Assembly: GCA_018223435.1 (NCBI GenBank) | Contig: JAGTTO010000001.1 | Coordinates: 2,480,001 to 2,544,000, forward strand | Source of the DNA: Lachnospiraceae bacterium Marseille-Q4251 | GTDB taxonomy: Bacteria > Bacillota > Clostridia > Lachnospirales > Lachnospiraceae | Length of the DNA: 64,000 nt | Direction of reading: 5' to 3' | Shown: piece by piece, positions 1 through 8,631 of the stretch | How positions within the stretch are numbered: position 1 is the stretch's first letter | Layout of the letters: each line of letters starts with the position of its first letter | The notes under the pieces: model-generated | Told to the model about the DNA's origin: nothing | The model's input: the letters and a program-made list of their open reading frames with translations, nothing else | Databases searched by the model: none | Translations under genes and position numbers: made by a program

Positions 1-1064
1 TCGTGGCGGAGGTTCAGAAGCCTTCGGTGACAAAAGAAGAACTGAGCCAGGTAAAAGATGTGCTGGGAACGGCCACCACCTACTATGGTTCTTCCTATGA
101 GAGAAATACAAACGTGGAAGTGGGAGCATCCAAGATCAACGGCACTCTCATTATGCCGGGAGAGACTTTCTCCGTGACGGCGGCGGTAACGCCTTTCAAT
201 GCGGACAACGGTTATTATCCGGCGCCCTCCTACGAGAGCGGCCAGGTGGTGGACACCTACGGCGGCGGTATCTGTCAGGTTTCCACGACCCTCTATAACG
301 CGGTGCTGAAAGCGGAACTCCAGGTGGATGAGCGTCACAACCATACGATGCTGGTTTCCTATGTGGATCCTTCCAAGGACGCAGCCATTGCGGAAGGTCT
401 GATGGATTTCATTTTTACCAATAATACCGATGCGCCGATCTATATTTACGGCGTGGGGTATCAGGGAACGCTGAACTTCACGATTTACGGTCATGAAACG
501 AGAGATCCGAACCGTTCCATTTCTTTCAGAAGTGAGACTTTAAGCCAGACCGATGCCAGCACAAACGTCAAGCTGGTGGCAAAGTCTGACCAGAACATCG
601 GTTATCTTAATCAGACCCAGAGCGCGCATCAGGGACTGGAAGCGGTACTCTGGAAGGATATCGTCAATGCGGACGGCACCACCGATACGGTTCAGGTCAA
701 TTCCAGCAGCTATCAGGCGTCACCGGCCATCTACGAGGTAGGTATTGTTTCACCCAATACCCAGGCTTCAGCGGCGATCCAGACTGCCATCGCCAACAAC
801 GATCTGGCGACGGTTCAGGCAATCATCAACGGAAGCTACGGTTCCACGAGCACAGCTCAGACAGAAGCGCCTGAGACCAGCGCTCCCGAAACGAATGCAC
901 CGACAACCGATACGCCGGAAACCAGCGCGCCTGAGACGAATGCTCCCGAAACGGACGCACCGACAACGGACGCACCGACAACGGACGCACCTGTCCAGGA
1001 TCCGTCAGGAGACATGGATGATAATATACCTGCGGATTCAGGCGAAGTAACGGTTATCGGGTAA
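1..1064 (+). CDS. VanW family protein, 5' partial
   Basis: The reading frame is open at the left edge, so the N-terminus (normally a signal or membrane anchor plus peptidoglycan-binding repeats) is missing. About 350 residues are visible. The VanW signature is clear: GETFSVTAAVTPFNADNGYY, then YGGGICQVSTTLYNAVL near visible residues 86-102. VanW-family proteins are cell-surface proteins of poorly defined role, first seen in vancomycin-resistance clusters but widespread in Clostridia. The last 65 residues or so are low-complexity Thr/Pro/Glu/Asp/Ala repeats (variants of APETNAPTTD), typical of a wall-spanning linker. No LPXTG sorting signal follows them. A hairpin lies just after the stop codon. 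Family assignment is secure; function is not. Confidence 0.88.
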   Translation, partial: VAEVQKPSVTKEELSQVKDVLGTATTYYGSSYERNTNVEVGASKINGTLIMPGETFSVTAAVTPFNADNGYYPAPSYESGQVVDTYGGGICQVSTTLYNAVLKAELQVDERHNHTMLVSYVDPSKDAAIAEGLMDFIFTNNTDAPIYIYGVGYQGTLNFTIYGHETRDPNRSISFRSETLSQTDASTNVKLVAKSDQNIGYLNQTQSAHQGLEAVLWKDIVNADGTTDTVQVNSSSYQASPAIYEVGIVSPNTQASAAIQTAIANNDLATVQAIINGSYGSTSTAQTEAPETSAPETNAPTTDTPETSAPETNAPETDAPTTDAPTTDAPVQDPSGDMDDNIPADSGEVTVIG

Positions 1065-1068
1065 ACAT

Positions 1069-1106
1069 AAGGGCGCCGTATGACAGCGAAAGCGTACGGT
1101 GCCCTT
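1069..1106 (+). terminator. Probable terminator after the VanW gene
   Basis: A 12-bp stem (1069-1080 with 1095-1106, one G-U pair) starts five bases after the VanW stop. The following T-run is short (TTTCTG), so termination may be incomplete and some read-through into the next operon is possible. Confidence 0.55.
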
Positions 1107-1131
1107 TCTGTATATAAAGGAGGATGAAGAT

Positions 1132-1716
1132 TTGCATACCATGGTGACAGACGGCAGTTCCCGTCTCAAACCGGGCATGGAACTGGTGCTGACCAGATGG
1201 ATTGCCCTTTCGGGAACGGCGAAGCTGGCCGAAGAGAAGGAAGCGGAGCTTCTGAAACGCTTTCCGGAGACTTTGGTGCGGGAAGCCCGGCATTTTTCCG
1301 AGCTGGAAAACACGGAAGAGACGCTGAAGCTTGCCAAAGAGGTGGGAACAGATCCGAAGACCGGCGAGGATGAGAATGAATATTACCCCCTGGGGGAGGG
1401 CGGCATCTTAAAAGCCCTCTGGGAGATCGCGGACCGCGCAGGCCTGGGCTTAAGCGCGGAGCTTCGCAAACTTCCGATCCGCCAGGAAACCATAGAGATC
1501 ACGGAACTTTTTGACATTGATCCCTACCGGATGGACTCGAAAGGAGCCGTACTCATCGGCACCTTCCACGGCATGGAGCTCACGGAAAGACTGAACCGGG
1601 CCGGAATCCCGGCGGCAGTGATCGGAAGAGTCAGCAAAGGGCCGGAGCGGATCCTCTACAATCAGGAAATCAAGCGATACATCGAAAAATCAGTAAAAAA
1701 GGAGAAAGAAGCATGA
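1132..1716 (+). CDS. AIR synthase-related (PurM C-terminal-like) protein
   Basis: The 194-residue product matches the C-terminal half of the AIR synthase/HypE/ThiL superfamily: GEGGILKALWEIADRAGLG and the ITELFDIDPYRMDSKGAVLIG stretch, which in the family folds as the PurM C-terminal domain. The N-terminal ATP-binding half is absent, so enzyme activity cannot be assumed. TTG at 1132 is preferred as start because AAAGGAGG ends eight bases upstream; an ATG at 1099 lies upstream of that site, and ATG 1141 is the alternative. The stop overlaps the start of the Lrp-like gene (ATGA), and four genes run in the same direction to 3863, so an operon is likely. The role is unknown. Confidence 0.72.
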   Translation: MHTMVTDGSSRLKPGMELVLTRWIALSGTAKLAEEKEAELLKRFPETLVREARHFSELENTEETLKLAKEVGTDPKTGEDENEYYPLGEGGILKALWEIADRAGLGLSAELRKLPIRQETIEITELFDIDPYRMDSKGAVLIGTFHGMELTERLNRAGIPAAVIGRVSKGPERILYNQEIKRYIEKSVKKEKEA

Positions 1717-2195
1717 GAGAAGCAATTTTAACATTTCTGGAAAAAAACAGCCGGATCGATCTTCAGGAATTGGCAGTGATCCTGGGCACCGACGAGGCCA
1801 CTGTGGCCAATGAGATCGCAAAAATGGAGCAGGAGCACATCATCTGCGGCTATCATACCCTGATCGACTGGGACAAAACCTCAGCAGACAAGGTGACGGC
1901 TCTTATCGAGGTGCGGGTGACTCCCCAGAGAGGCCAGGGCTTTGATTCCATCGCGGAGCGGATCTACAATTATCCGGAAGTCCGTTCCGTCTATCTGATC
2001 TCCGGCGCTTACGACCTGATGGTGATCCTCGAAGGAAAAACCCTGAAAGAGGTTTCCGGCTTCGTGTCAGACAAGCTTTCCACGCTGGATTCTGTCTTAA
2101 GCACAGCGACCCACTTTATTCTGAAAAAATACAAAGACCACGGAACGATCTTTGAGAGAAAAACAAGAGATGAAAGGATGCCTGTGACCTTATGA
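1713..2195 (+). CDS. Lrp/AsnC family transcriptional regulator
   Basis: The 160-residue protein has an N-terminal winged helix-turn-helix (about residues 1-55, with DLQELAVILGTDEATVANEI as the helix-turn-helix) and a C-terminal RAM ligand-binding domain (about 65-140, with VYLISGAYDLMVILEG). Such regulators sense amino acids and control amino-acid metabolism. The gene overlaps its neighbours by four bases on both sides. Coupling to a class I aminotransferase suggests it senses a substrate or product of that enzyme. The effector is not predictable from sequence. Confidence 0.9.
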   Translation: MREAILTFLEKNSRIDLQELAVILGTDEATVANEIAKMEQEHIICGYHTLIDWDKTSADKVTALIEVRVTPQRGQGFDSIAERIYNYPEVRSVYLISGAYDLMVILEGKTLKEVSGFVSDKLSTLDSVLSTATHFILKKYKDHGTIFERKTRDERMPVTL

Positions 2196-3361
2196 GAGAC
2201 CCTCTGACAAAAAAAGTGGTGGATATCGCACCCTCCGGAATCCGGAAATTTTTTGATATTGTAAGCGAGATGGATAACGTGATCTCCCTCGGTGTGGGCG
2301 AACCGGACTTTGACACGCCCTGGCACATCCGTGACGAGGGTATCTACAGCCTGGAAAAAGGCCGGACCTTCTACACCTCCAATGCGGGCTTAAAGGAGCT
2401 CCGGGAGGAGATCTGCAAATACCTCAAACGGCGTTTTGCGCTGGATTATGACCCGATTACCGAGACACTGATTACGGTGGGCGGCAGTGAGGCCATCGAC
2501 CTTGCGATGCGCGTCATGCTGGATCCCGGCGATGAGGTGCTGATCCCGGAGCCCTGTTATGTTTCCTATGTTCCCTGCTGTATTCTGGCTGGCGGAAAGC
2601 CCCATGTCATTGAGCTTCAGGCGAAAAATGAGTTCCGTCTGACGAAAGAAGAGCTCCTGGAACATATCACGGAAAAGACGAAGATTCTCGTCCTTCCTTT
2701 CCCGAACAACCCCACTGGCGCCATCATGAGCCGGGAGGATCTTAAGGCTATCGCGGAAGTGGTGGAGGAAAAAGACCTCTTTGTGCTCTCTGATGAGATT
2801 TACGCAGAGCTCACCTACGGCGGAAACCATGTTTCCTTCGCTTCCCTGCCGGGCATGAAGGAGCGTACCATTATGATCAACGGTTTTTCCAAGTCCCATG
2901 CTATGACAGGCTGGCGTCTGGGCTATGCCTGCGGACCGGCACCCATCATCAAGCAGATGACAAAAGTTCATCAGTTTGCGATCATGTGCGCTCCCACCAA
3001 CAGCCAGTATGCGGCTGTGGAGGCTCTCCGGAACGGCGATGCCGATGTGGAAGAGATGCGTCAGGCTTACAATGGCCGCCGCCGCTATCTCCTTCATGCC
3101 TTTGAGGAGATGGGTCTGCCCTGCTTTGAGCCGAAGGGCGCGTTCTATGTGTTCCCCTCTATCCAGAAATTCGGCCTCTCCTCAGATGAGTTTGCCGAGC
3201 GGCTTCTTAGGGAAGAACGGCTGGCTGTGGTGCCCGGAACGGCTTTTGGAGAGTGTGGAGAAGGATTTTTAAGAATTTCCTACGCCTATTCTCTGGAGGA
3301 CCTCAAGAAGGCTCTGGAGCGCCTGAAACACTTCATCAGGAAACTGGAGGCGGAAAAATAA
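2192..3361 (+). CDS. PLP-dependent class I aminotransferase
   Basis: The 389-residue length is normal for fold type I aminotransferases of the aspartate/aromatic group. Visible motifs: the cofactor-contacting VGGSEAID (97-103), the NNPTGA loop (172-177), the Asp of SDEIYAEL (201), and the Schiff-base lysine in NGFSKSHAMTGWRLGYA (Lys234). A carboxylate-binding Arg lies in FLRISYA near the C-terminus. It should transfer an amino group between an amino acid and a 2-oxo acid in the cytoplasm; the substrate is not clear. It is translationally coupled to the Lrp-like regulator and followed after one base by trmL. Confidence 0.92.
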   Translation: MRDPLTKKVVDIAPSGIRKFFDIVSEMDNVISLGVGEPDFDTPWHIRDEGIYSLEKGRTFYTSNAGLKELREEICKYLKRRFALDYDPITETLITVGGSEAIDLAMRVMLDPGDEVLIPEPCYVSYVPCCILAGGKPHVIELQAKNEFRLTKEELLEHITEKTKILVLPFPNNPTGAIMSREDLKAIAEVVEEKDLFVLSDEIYAELTYGGNHVSFASLPGMKERTIMINGFSKSHAMTGWRLGYACGPAPIIKQMTKVHQFAIMCAPTNSQYAAVEALRNGDADVEEMRQAYNGRRRYLLHAFEEMGLPCFEPKGAFYVFPSIQKFGLSSDEFAERLLREERLAVVPGTAFGECGEGFLRISYAYSLEDLKKALERLKHFIRKLEAEK

Positions 3362-3362
3362 A

Positions 3363-3863
3363 ATGGCAAACTTAAATATTGTACTTCTGGAGCCGGAAAT
3401 TCCCTCCAATACGGGAAATATCGGCCGTACCTGCGTGGCCACGGGCACGAGACTTCACCTCATCGAACCCCTGGGCTTTCGCCTCACTGAGAAGGACCTC
3501 CGGCGGGCCGGCATGGACTACTGGAAGGACCTCGATGTGACCACCTACATCAACTATGAGGATTTCCTGGAGAAAAACCCCGGAGCCAAGATCTATATGG
3601 CCACCACGAAAGGCCCCCAGGTCTACACCGACGTCTCCTACGAGCCGGACTGCTATATCATGTTCGGAAAAGAGAGCGCCGGCATCCCGGAGGAAATCCT
3701 CCTGGAAAATCAGGAGCGGGCCGTGCGGATCCCCATGATCGGCGACATCCGCTCCCTGAACCTGGCCAACTCCGTGGCCATCGTCCTCTACGAGGCCCTC
3801 AGGCAGAATAATTTCGACCACATGCGCCTGGACGGGCATTTGACGAAATACGACTGGAAATAA
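3363..3863 (+). CDS. trmL: tRNA (cytidine/uridine(34)-2'-O)-methyltransferase
   Basis: The 166-residue SPOUT-class methyltransferase starts with the diagnostic NIVLLEPEIPSNTGNIGRTC and has the C-terminal knot motif IPMIGDIRSLNLANSVAIVLYE, which binds S-adenosylmethionine. TrmL methylates the 2'-O of the wobble nucleotide in certain tRNA-Leu species. The length is full. It is the last gene of the operon that begins at 1132 and is closed by a strong bidirectional terminator. Linkage to an aminotransferase is probably just shared transcription. Confidence 0.94.
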   Translation: MANLNIVLLEPEIPSNTGNIGRTCVATGTRLHLIEPLGFRLTEKDLRRAGMDYWKDLDVTTYINYEDFLEKNPGAKIYMATTKGPQVYTDVSYEPDCYIMFGKESAGIPEEILLENQERAVRIPMIGDIRSLNLANSVAIVLYEALRQNNFDHMRLDGHLTKYDWK

Positions 3864-3912
3864 AAAAACGGCAGAAAACAGACGGTTAAAAATCTGTTTT
3901 CTGCCGTTTTTT
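3863..3912. terminator. Bidirectional terminator between convergent operons
   Basis: A near-perfect stem of about 19 bp (arms near 3864-3882 and 3893-3912) is bounded by A-runs on the left and T-runs on the right, so it works as an intrinsic terminator in both directions, for trmL on the plus strand and the histidine kinase on the minus strand. Confidence 0.92.
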
Positions 3913-5329
3913 ATTTTCCTGCGCTCTGCAGTGTGAAGGTAAACTCGGTGCCTACTCCTTCGGTGCTCACAACGTTGATATTTTCGCCGTGGGCCTGGAT
4001 GATCTCTTTTACGATGGCAAGGCCGAGGCCTGTGCCTTTCTTGTCTTTTCCGCGGGAGAGGTCCGTCTTATAGAAACGTTCCCAGATCTTCGGGAGGGAG
4101 TCCTGGGGGATTCCAAGGCCGGTGTCCTTGACAGAGACGAAGATTTTTTCTCGTTTCTGCAGGGTCTCAATGTAGATCACGGAATCGTCTCTGCTGAATT
4201 TCACCGCGTTGTCGATGAGGTTATAGAGCACTTGCTGGATTTTTTCCATATCCGCGTGGACCGGAAGGCTCGCCTCGTCGAAAAGCAGGGAAAAACGGAT
4301 GCCGCGTTCATTGCAGCGGCCCTCGAAAGTTTCCAGCGTCCTGCGGATGACTTCGTTGATGTCAAAATCGCTCATCTCCATGAGATAGCCGTTATCGTCG
4401 AAGGTGTTCAGAGTCAGAAGACCTTTCGTGAGTTTTTCCAGGCGTTCCGTCTCCGAGAGGACGATATGGAGGTACCGATCCTGGATTTCCACAGGAATCG
4501 TTCCGTCGAGAATCGCCTCCACATAGCCTTTGATGGAGGTCAGGGGCGAGCGGAAATCGTGGGAAATGTTGGAGATAAATTTTCTCTGGGATTCTCCACC
4601 CTTTCCGGCCCGGCCGGCCAGATACTGGAGGCTGGCTCCGATGTATTCGAGCTCGTCAGTGGGCTCTTTGATGAAGGTATAATCGAGGTTTCCGGCGGCA
4701 TATTTTCCGGCAGCGTAGACGAGCCGGTCTAAGGGGCGGCTGATGAGACGCCAGAAGCCGAAGACCAGAATCAGGGAGAGGCCTAAAATCACCAGAAGCG
4801 TGAAATAGGAAATATTCAGGACGGAATTGCACTCCCGCTCGATCTTCGAGAGATAGCAGTGAATGACGATGTAGCCTTTCACGGCATCGCCGGAGGTGAC
4901 AGGGCTGACCACACTCAAAACGTCTTTGGAATAATAGTCGAAAAAGGTCCCAATCTGATAGTAGCTCCCCGTAAATTCTCCGGGATCCATCTCCGGAAGT
5001 TTCTCCGAGTCCTCGCTCTCCTCAAAAGGAAGAGAGGTGTTGATGAGGATATTTCCGCTGGTGTCCATGAGCCAGATGGTGGAATTCTGATAAGCTGCCG
5101 CGGCGGAAAGGAAGTTGTAGAGATCCTTCCGGGAGCTTGAGGATTTCGTGTAGGACTGGATCAGGGAGGCGGAGGCGATGCGGCTGGCATCCTGATAAAG
5201 GCTGTCCGCCACCTTTTTTGTCTCATATTTTCTCGTGAGAGACATCGTAAAGGTGGAGACAGCGATGAAGCTTAAGAGGGCAAACAGGCCGTAAAGGACT
5301 GCAAATTTCACGCGGAGGCGTTTTTTCAT
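3911..5329 (-). CDS. Membrane sensor histidine kinase
   Basis: The 472-residue protein has TM1 (about 9-28), an extracytoplasmic sensor (about 30-170), TM2 (about 172-193), a HAMP linker, and a HisKA domain with the phospho-acceptor His257 in FISNISHDFRSPLTSIKGY. The ATPase domain shows the N box (YNLIDNAVKFS), G1 (VKDTGLGIP) and G2 (GTGLGLAIVK). It should phosphorylate the response regulator encoded immediately upstream, whose frame overlaps by four bases. The signal it senses is unknown. All catalytic motifs are intact. Confidence 0.94.
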   Translation of the reverse strand: MKKRLRVKFAVLYGLFALLSFIAVSTFTMSLTRKYETKKVADSLYQDASRIASASLIQSYTKSSSSRKDLYNFLSAAAAYQNSTIWLMDTSGNILINTSLPFEESEDSEKLPEMDPGEFTGSYYQIGTFFDYYSKDVLSVVSPVTSGDAVKGYIVIHCYLSKIERECNSVLNISYFTLLVILGLSLILVFGFWRLISRPLDRLVYAAGKYAAGNLDYTFIKEPTDELEYIGASLQYLAGRAGKGGESQRKFISNISHDFRSPLTSIKGYVEAILDGTIPVEIQDRYLHIVLSETERLEKLTKGLLTLNTFDDNGYLMEMSDFDINEVIRRTLETFEGRCNERGIRFSLLFDEASLPVHADMEKIQQVLYNLIDNAVKFSRDDSVIYIETLQKREKIFVSVKDTGLGIPQDSLPKIWERFYKTDLSRGKDKKGTGLGLAIVKEIIQAHGENINVVSTEGVGTEFTFTLQSAGK

Positions 5330-6030
5330 GGATGTTTCACCTCAAATTTGTAGCCGATGCCCCAGACAGTGGAGATGGCCCAGTCCTCGTGGTCTTTGAT
5401 TTTTTCACGGAGGCGCTTGATGTGAACGTCCACCGTCCGGGTATCGCCCATGTACTCATAGCCCCAGATGTGATCCAGCAGCTGCTCCCGGGTGAAAACC
5501 TGATTGGGAGAGGCTGCGAGGAAATAGAGAAGCTCCAGCTCCTTTGGAGGCATATCCACGGTCTTGCCGCGGTAGATCACGGAATAGTTGGTCTGGTTGA
5601 CGATGAGATCCGGGTACTCCACGATCTTTCCTTTCGGTTTGTCCGCGCCGTTTTTGTCCGGCTGGAAACGGCGGAGCACCGCCTTGACCCGGGCTACCAG
5701 CTCCTTGGAATCAAAGGGTTTGATCATATAATCGTCCGCACCCAGCTCCAGTCCCAGGACCTTGTCGAAAATCTCGCCCTTGGCGGAAAGCATGATGATG
5801 GGGACGTTGGAGCGCTGGCGGATTTCCCGACAGACCTGGTAGCCGTCCATGCCGGGAAGCATCAGGTCGAGAAGGATCAGGTTCGGGGCGAAGGAGTCGA
5901 AGCTCCGAAGAGCCGCCTCGCCGTCGCCAACGATCCGGGTGTCGAAACATTCTTTGGTGAGATAGAGGGAGATGAGCTCTGCGATATTGCTGTCATCGTC
6001 CACAATCATGATTTTCTGTTTTGCTGCCAT
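5326..6030 (-). CDS. OmpR/PhoB-family response regulator
   Basis: The 234-residue protein has a receiver domain (about 5-120) with acidic pocket Asp11-13, phospho-acceptor Asp55 (LILLDLMLPG) and Lys104 (YMIKPFD). A winged-helix DNA-binding domain follows (about 135-232, with TRTVDVHIKRLREKI as recognition helix). It is the partner of the histidine kinase at 3911-5329. The pair lies 16 bases downstream of mutS2 on the same strand and may be partly co-transcribed with it. No target operon is evident nearby. Confidence 0.94.
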   Translation of the reverse strand: MAAKQKIMIVDDDSNIAELISLYLTKECFDTRIVGDGEAALRSFDSFAPNLILLDLMLPGMDGYQVCREIRQRSNVPIIMLSAKGEIFDKVLGLELGADDYMIKPFDSKELVARVKAVLRRFQPDKNGADKPKGKIVEYPDLIVNQTNYSVIYRGKTVDMPPKELELLYFLAASPNQVFTREQLLDHIWGYEYMGDTRTVDVHIKRLREKIKDHEDWAISTVWGIGYKFEVKHP

Positions 6031-6046
6031 TTTCCTGCACCTCGCT

Positions 6047-8428
6047 TTACTTCTTGAAGGTTACGATGGTAACGCCTGCGTCTCCCTCGCCAAACTCGCC
6101 CAGATGGTACTCATCCACGATCTTGCAGCGGCGGAGATAGTTGTGTACGGCTTTCCGGAGGGCACCGGTGCCTTTTCCGTGAACGATCCGCACGGAGGGA
6201 AGGTGGGCAATGTAGGCGTCGTCCAGATACTTATCCAGCTCGGAAATCGCCTCGTCGGAGGTTTTTCCCAGAAGGTTCAGCTCGATGCCGACGGAAGAAG
6301 ACTTTGCCATCTTGATTTTTCCGCTTCCTGTGCGGTTGAAGTTGGGAGCGGTGATCACAGGCTCGTCGATGGGCTCGATATCCCGCAGGTTGACCTGGGA
6401 GCGGAGGATACCCATCTGTACGAAAAGGTTTCCTTTGGCATCCGGCAGGGTGCTGACGGTTCCTTTGAGATTCAGGCTTAAGACCTTCACACTGTCACCC
6501 ACGCGGAGCGCTTTGGGATCGACGGCCTTTTTGACTTTGGCCGGGGTCTTTTTCGCCATATTTTTCTCGGCGGCGTTCATTTTTTCACGGAGACGGGTAC
6601 GCTCGCGTTCCATATCGCTGATGGAGACGCCGGCGGCCTTGCCGTATTTGTTGAAATTCTTGATCGTCTCGTCTGCGTATTCCTTGGCTTCCCGGAGGAT
6701 GGTGTGGGCCTTCTCGTTGGCCTCGGCCAGAATCCGCTCTTTGGCGGAATCGAGGCGCTCCTGTTTCTTCTCCAGCTGAGCCTTGAGTGAAGCGGCCTCT
6801 GCCTTGTAGCGGGCCAGCTCTTCCTGCTCTTTTTCGATGGTGATGCGGCTGTGCTCCAGGTCGCTTAAGAGATCCTCGAAGCTCTCATCCTGCTCGCTGA
6901 TACGGCTCCTGGCGTCCTCGATGATGTGTTCCGGAAGGCCGAGCTTGCCGGAAATCGCGAAGGCGTTACTTTTTCCGGGAACGCCGATCAGGAGGCGGTA
7001 GGTGGGACGAAGGGTCTCCACGCTGAACTCGCAGCAGCCGTTTTCTACACCGGGAGTCGTGAGGGCGAAGACCTTCAGCTCGCTGTAATGGGTCGTGGCC
7101 ATCGTGCAGGTGCCGCGGCTGTGAAGCTCGTTCAAGATGGCGATGGCGAGGGCTGCTCCCTCTGTCGGGTCCGTACCTGCACCCAGCTCATCGAAGAGCA
7201 CGAGGGAACGGTCGGTTGCCTCTTTTAAAATAGAAACCGTATGGGTCATATGGGAAGAGAAGGTACTCAAGGACTGCTCGATGCTCTGCTCGTCTCCGAT
7301 ATCGGCGAAAACCTCGTCGAAAACGGAAAGCTCCGAGTGGTCGAAGGCCGGAATGTGAAGACCTGCCTGGCCCATCAGGGTGAAAAGGCCGACAGTTTTC
7401 AGGGAAACGGTCTTACCTCCGGTGTTCGGTCCGGTGATGACCAGAAGGCGGAAATCCTTTCCGAGCCAGATATCGATGGGAACCACGCTTTTCTTGTCCA
7501 GCAGGGGATGGCGGCCTTTTTTGATGTTGATGTGGCCTTTTTCATTGAAGATCGGCTCGGTTCCGTTGTAGGATTTGCTGAGCATGGCCCGGGCAAAAAT
7601 GAAATCCAGCTGGGTCAGGATCCGGAAGTTATCGGCGATGTTTTCATTTTCCGCAGCGGCCATATTGCTGAGTTCGGCAAGAACCGCCTCGATGGCTTTC
7701 TGCTCCTGAAGCTCCAGTTCGCGAAGCTCATTATTGAGTTTTACGATGGCCATGGGCTCGATGAAAAGGGTGGAACCTGTGGAAGACTGGTCGTGGATCA
7801 TGCCGGGAACCTGTCCCTTGTACTCCGATTTGACAGGAACGCAGTAGCGGCCGTTTCTCATCGTGATTACGGCGTCTTGAAGGTAAGTTCTGGAAGAGCC
7901 GTTCACCAGGGAAGCCAGCTGGGTGTGAACCCGGTCGTTGGTCTGGCGGATGGAGCGGCGGATCTTGGCGAGAGCCGGGCTTGCGTCGTCGGCGATCTCA
8001 TCCTCGGAAAGGATACAGCGGTAGATCTCGTTGTAGAGGTTCGCAAGGGGCTGGAGGCCGTCAAACATATCGTCCAGGGAGTCTTTTTCCCGGTCGGAAT
8101 TTTCCAGCCGGCCAAAGGATTTTACCCGGGAGGTAGTCTCGAGAAGCTTGGCGATCCGAAGGAGTTCCAGGGCGCTTAGGGAACCGCCGATCTCCAGGCG
8201 TTTCAGGGAACCGCGGACGTCCTGAACGCCGGAAAAGGAGATGCTTCCTCTCTGATAAATCCGGCTTAAGGCATCAGAGGTCTGCTTCTGGGCAGCCTCG
8301 ATCTCGGCAAGGTTGGAAGAGGGCTTTAAGTTCCGGCAGAGCTCTTTTCCGATGGAAGAACCTGCCAGCTCCGTGAGCCGTTCGATGATTTTTGTATATT
8401 CCAGTGTGCGTAATGCTTTTTCGTTCAT
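6047..8428 (-). CDS. mutS2: MutS2 family ATPase/endonuclease
   Basis: The 793-residue length is standard for MutS2. The MutS core and ATPase are present: Walker A GPNTGGKTVSLK near residue 335, and the signature region VLFDELGAGTDPTEGAAL. A long coiled coil follows (about 520-620), then the KOW-like region and a C-terminal Smr nuclease domain (LPSVRIVHGKGTGALRKAV). MutS2 proteins act on recombination intermediates and, in Bacillus, on collided ribosomes. This one lacks the mismatch-recognition domain of MutS1, as is normal for the family. Start ATG 8426-8428. Confidence 0.96.
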   Translation of the reverse strand: MNEKALRTLEYTKIIERLTELAGSSIGKELCRNLKPSSNLAEIEAAQKQTSDALSRIYQRGSISFSGVQDVRGSLKRLEIGGSLSALELLRIAKLLETTSRVKSFGRLENSDREKDSLDDMFDGLQPLANLYNEIYRCILSEDEIADDASPALAKIRRSIRQTNDRVHTQLASLVNGSSRTYLQDAVITMRNGRYCVPVKSEYKGQVPGMIHDQSSTGSTLFIEPMAIVKLNNELRELELQEQKAIEAVLAELSNMAAAENENIADNFRILTQLDFIFARAMLSKSYNGTEPIFNEKGHINIKKGRHPLLDKKSVVPIDIWLGKDFRLLVITGPNTGGKTVSLKTVGLFTLMGQAGLHIPAFDHSELSVFDEVFADIGDEQSIEQSLSTFSSHMTHTVSILKEATDRSLVLFDELGAGTDPTEGAALAIAILNELHSRGTCTMATTHYSELKVFALTTPGVENGCCEFSVETLRPTYRLLIGVPGKSNAFAISGKLGLPEHIIEDARSRISEQDESFEDLLSDLEHSRITIEKEQEELARYKAEAASLKAQLEKKQERLDSAKERILAEANEKAHTILREAKEYADETIKNFNKYGKAAGVSISDMERERTRLREKMNAAEKNMAKKTPAKVKKAVDPKALRVGDSVKVLSLNLKGTVSTLPDAKGNLFVQMGILRSQVNLRDIEPIDEPVITAPNFNRTGSGKIKMAKSSSVGIELNLLGKTSDEAISELDKYLDDAYIAHLPSVRIVHGKGTGALRKAVHNYLRRCKIVDEYHLGEFGEGDAGVTIVTFKK

Positions 8429-8631
8429 GATAAATCTCCGTTCTTAAAGATACAGCGATCCAGGATTCGCTGCAGGCACGCCCGGAACAGTGGGCGGGGT
8501 GCGTTATTCTTTGCCCCTCCATTCTATCCTATATTCCACGGATTGCAAAGAAGAAATTCATAAAATGTTCATATCTTTCTGATAAACTATTTTCCAAAAC
8601 TGCGCTAACTTTTGACGAAGGAGTTGTAAGG

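Noticed and set aside
841..1010. Possible CRISPR-like or tandem DNA repeat in the VanW gene
   Set aside because: The 12/24-base units are imperfect codon repeats of an Ala-Pro-Glu-Thr linker, in frame, without spacers.
2390..3097. Long antisense frame opposite the aminotransferase
   Set aside because: No ribosome site, no family similarity, and it lies entirely within a clear gene; a GC-rich shadow frame.
7241..8179. 312-codon frame opposite mutS2
   Set aside because: Shadow of mutS2; composition follows the sense codons and no domain is visible.
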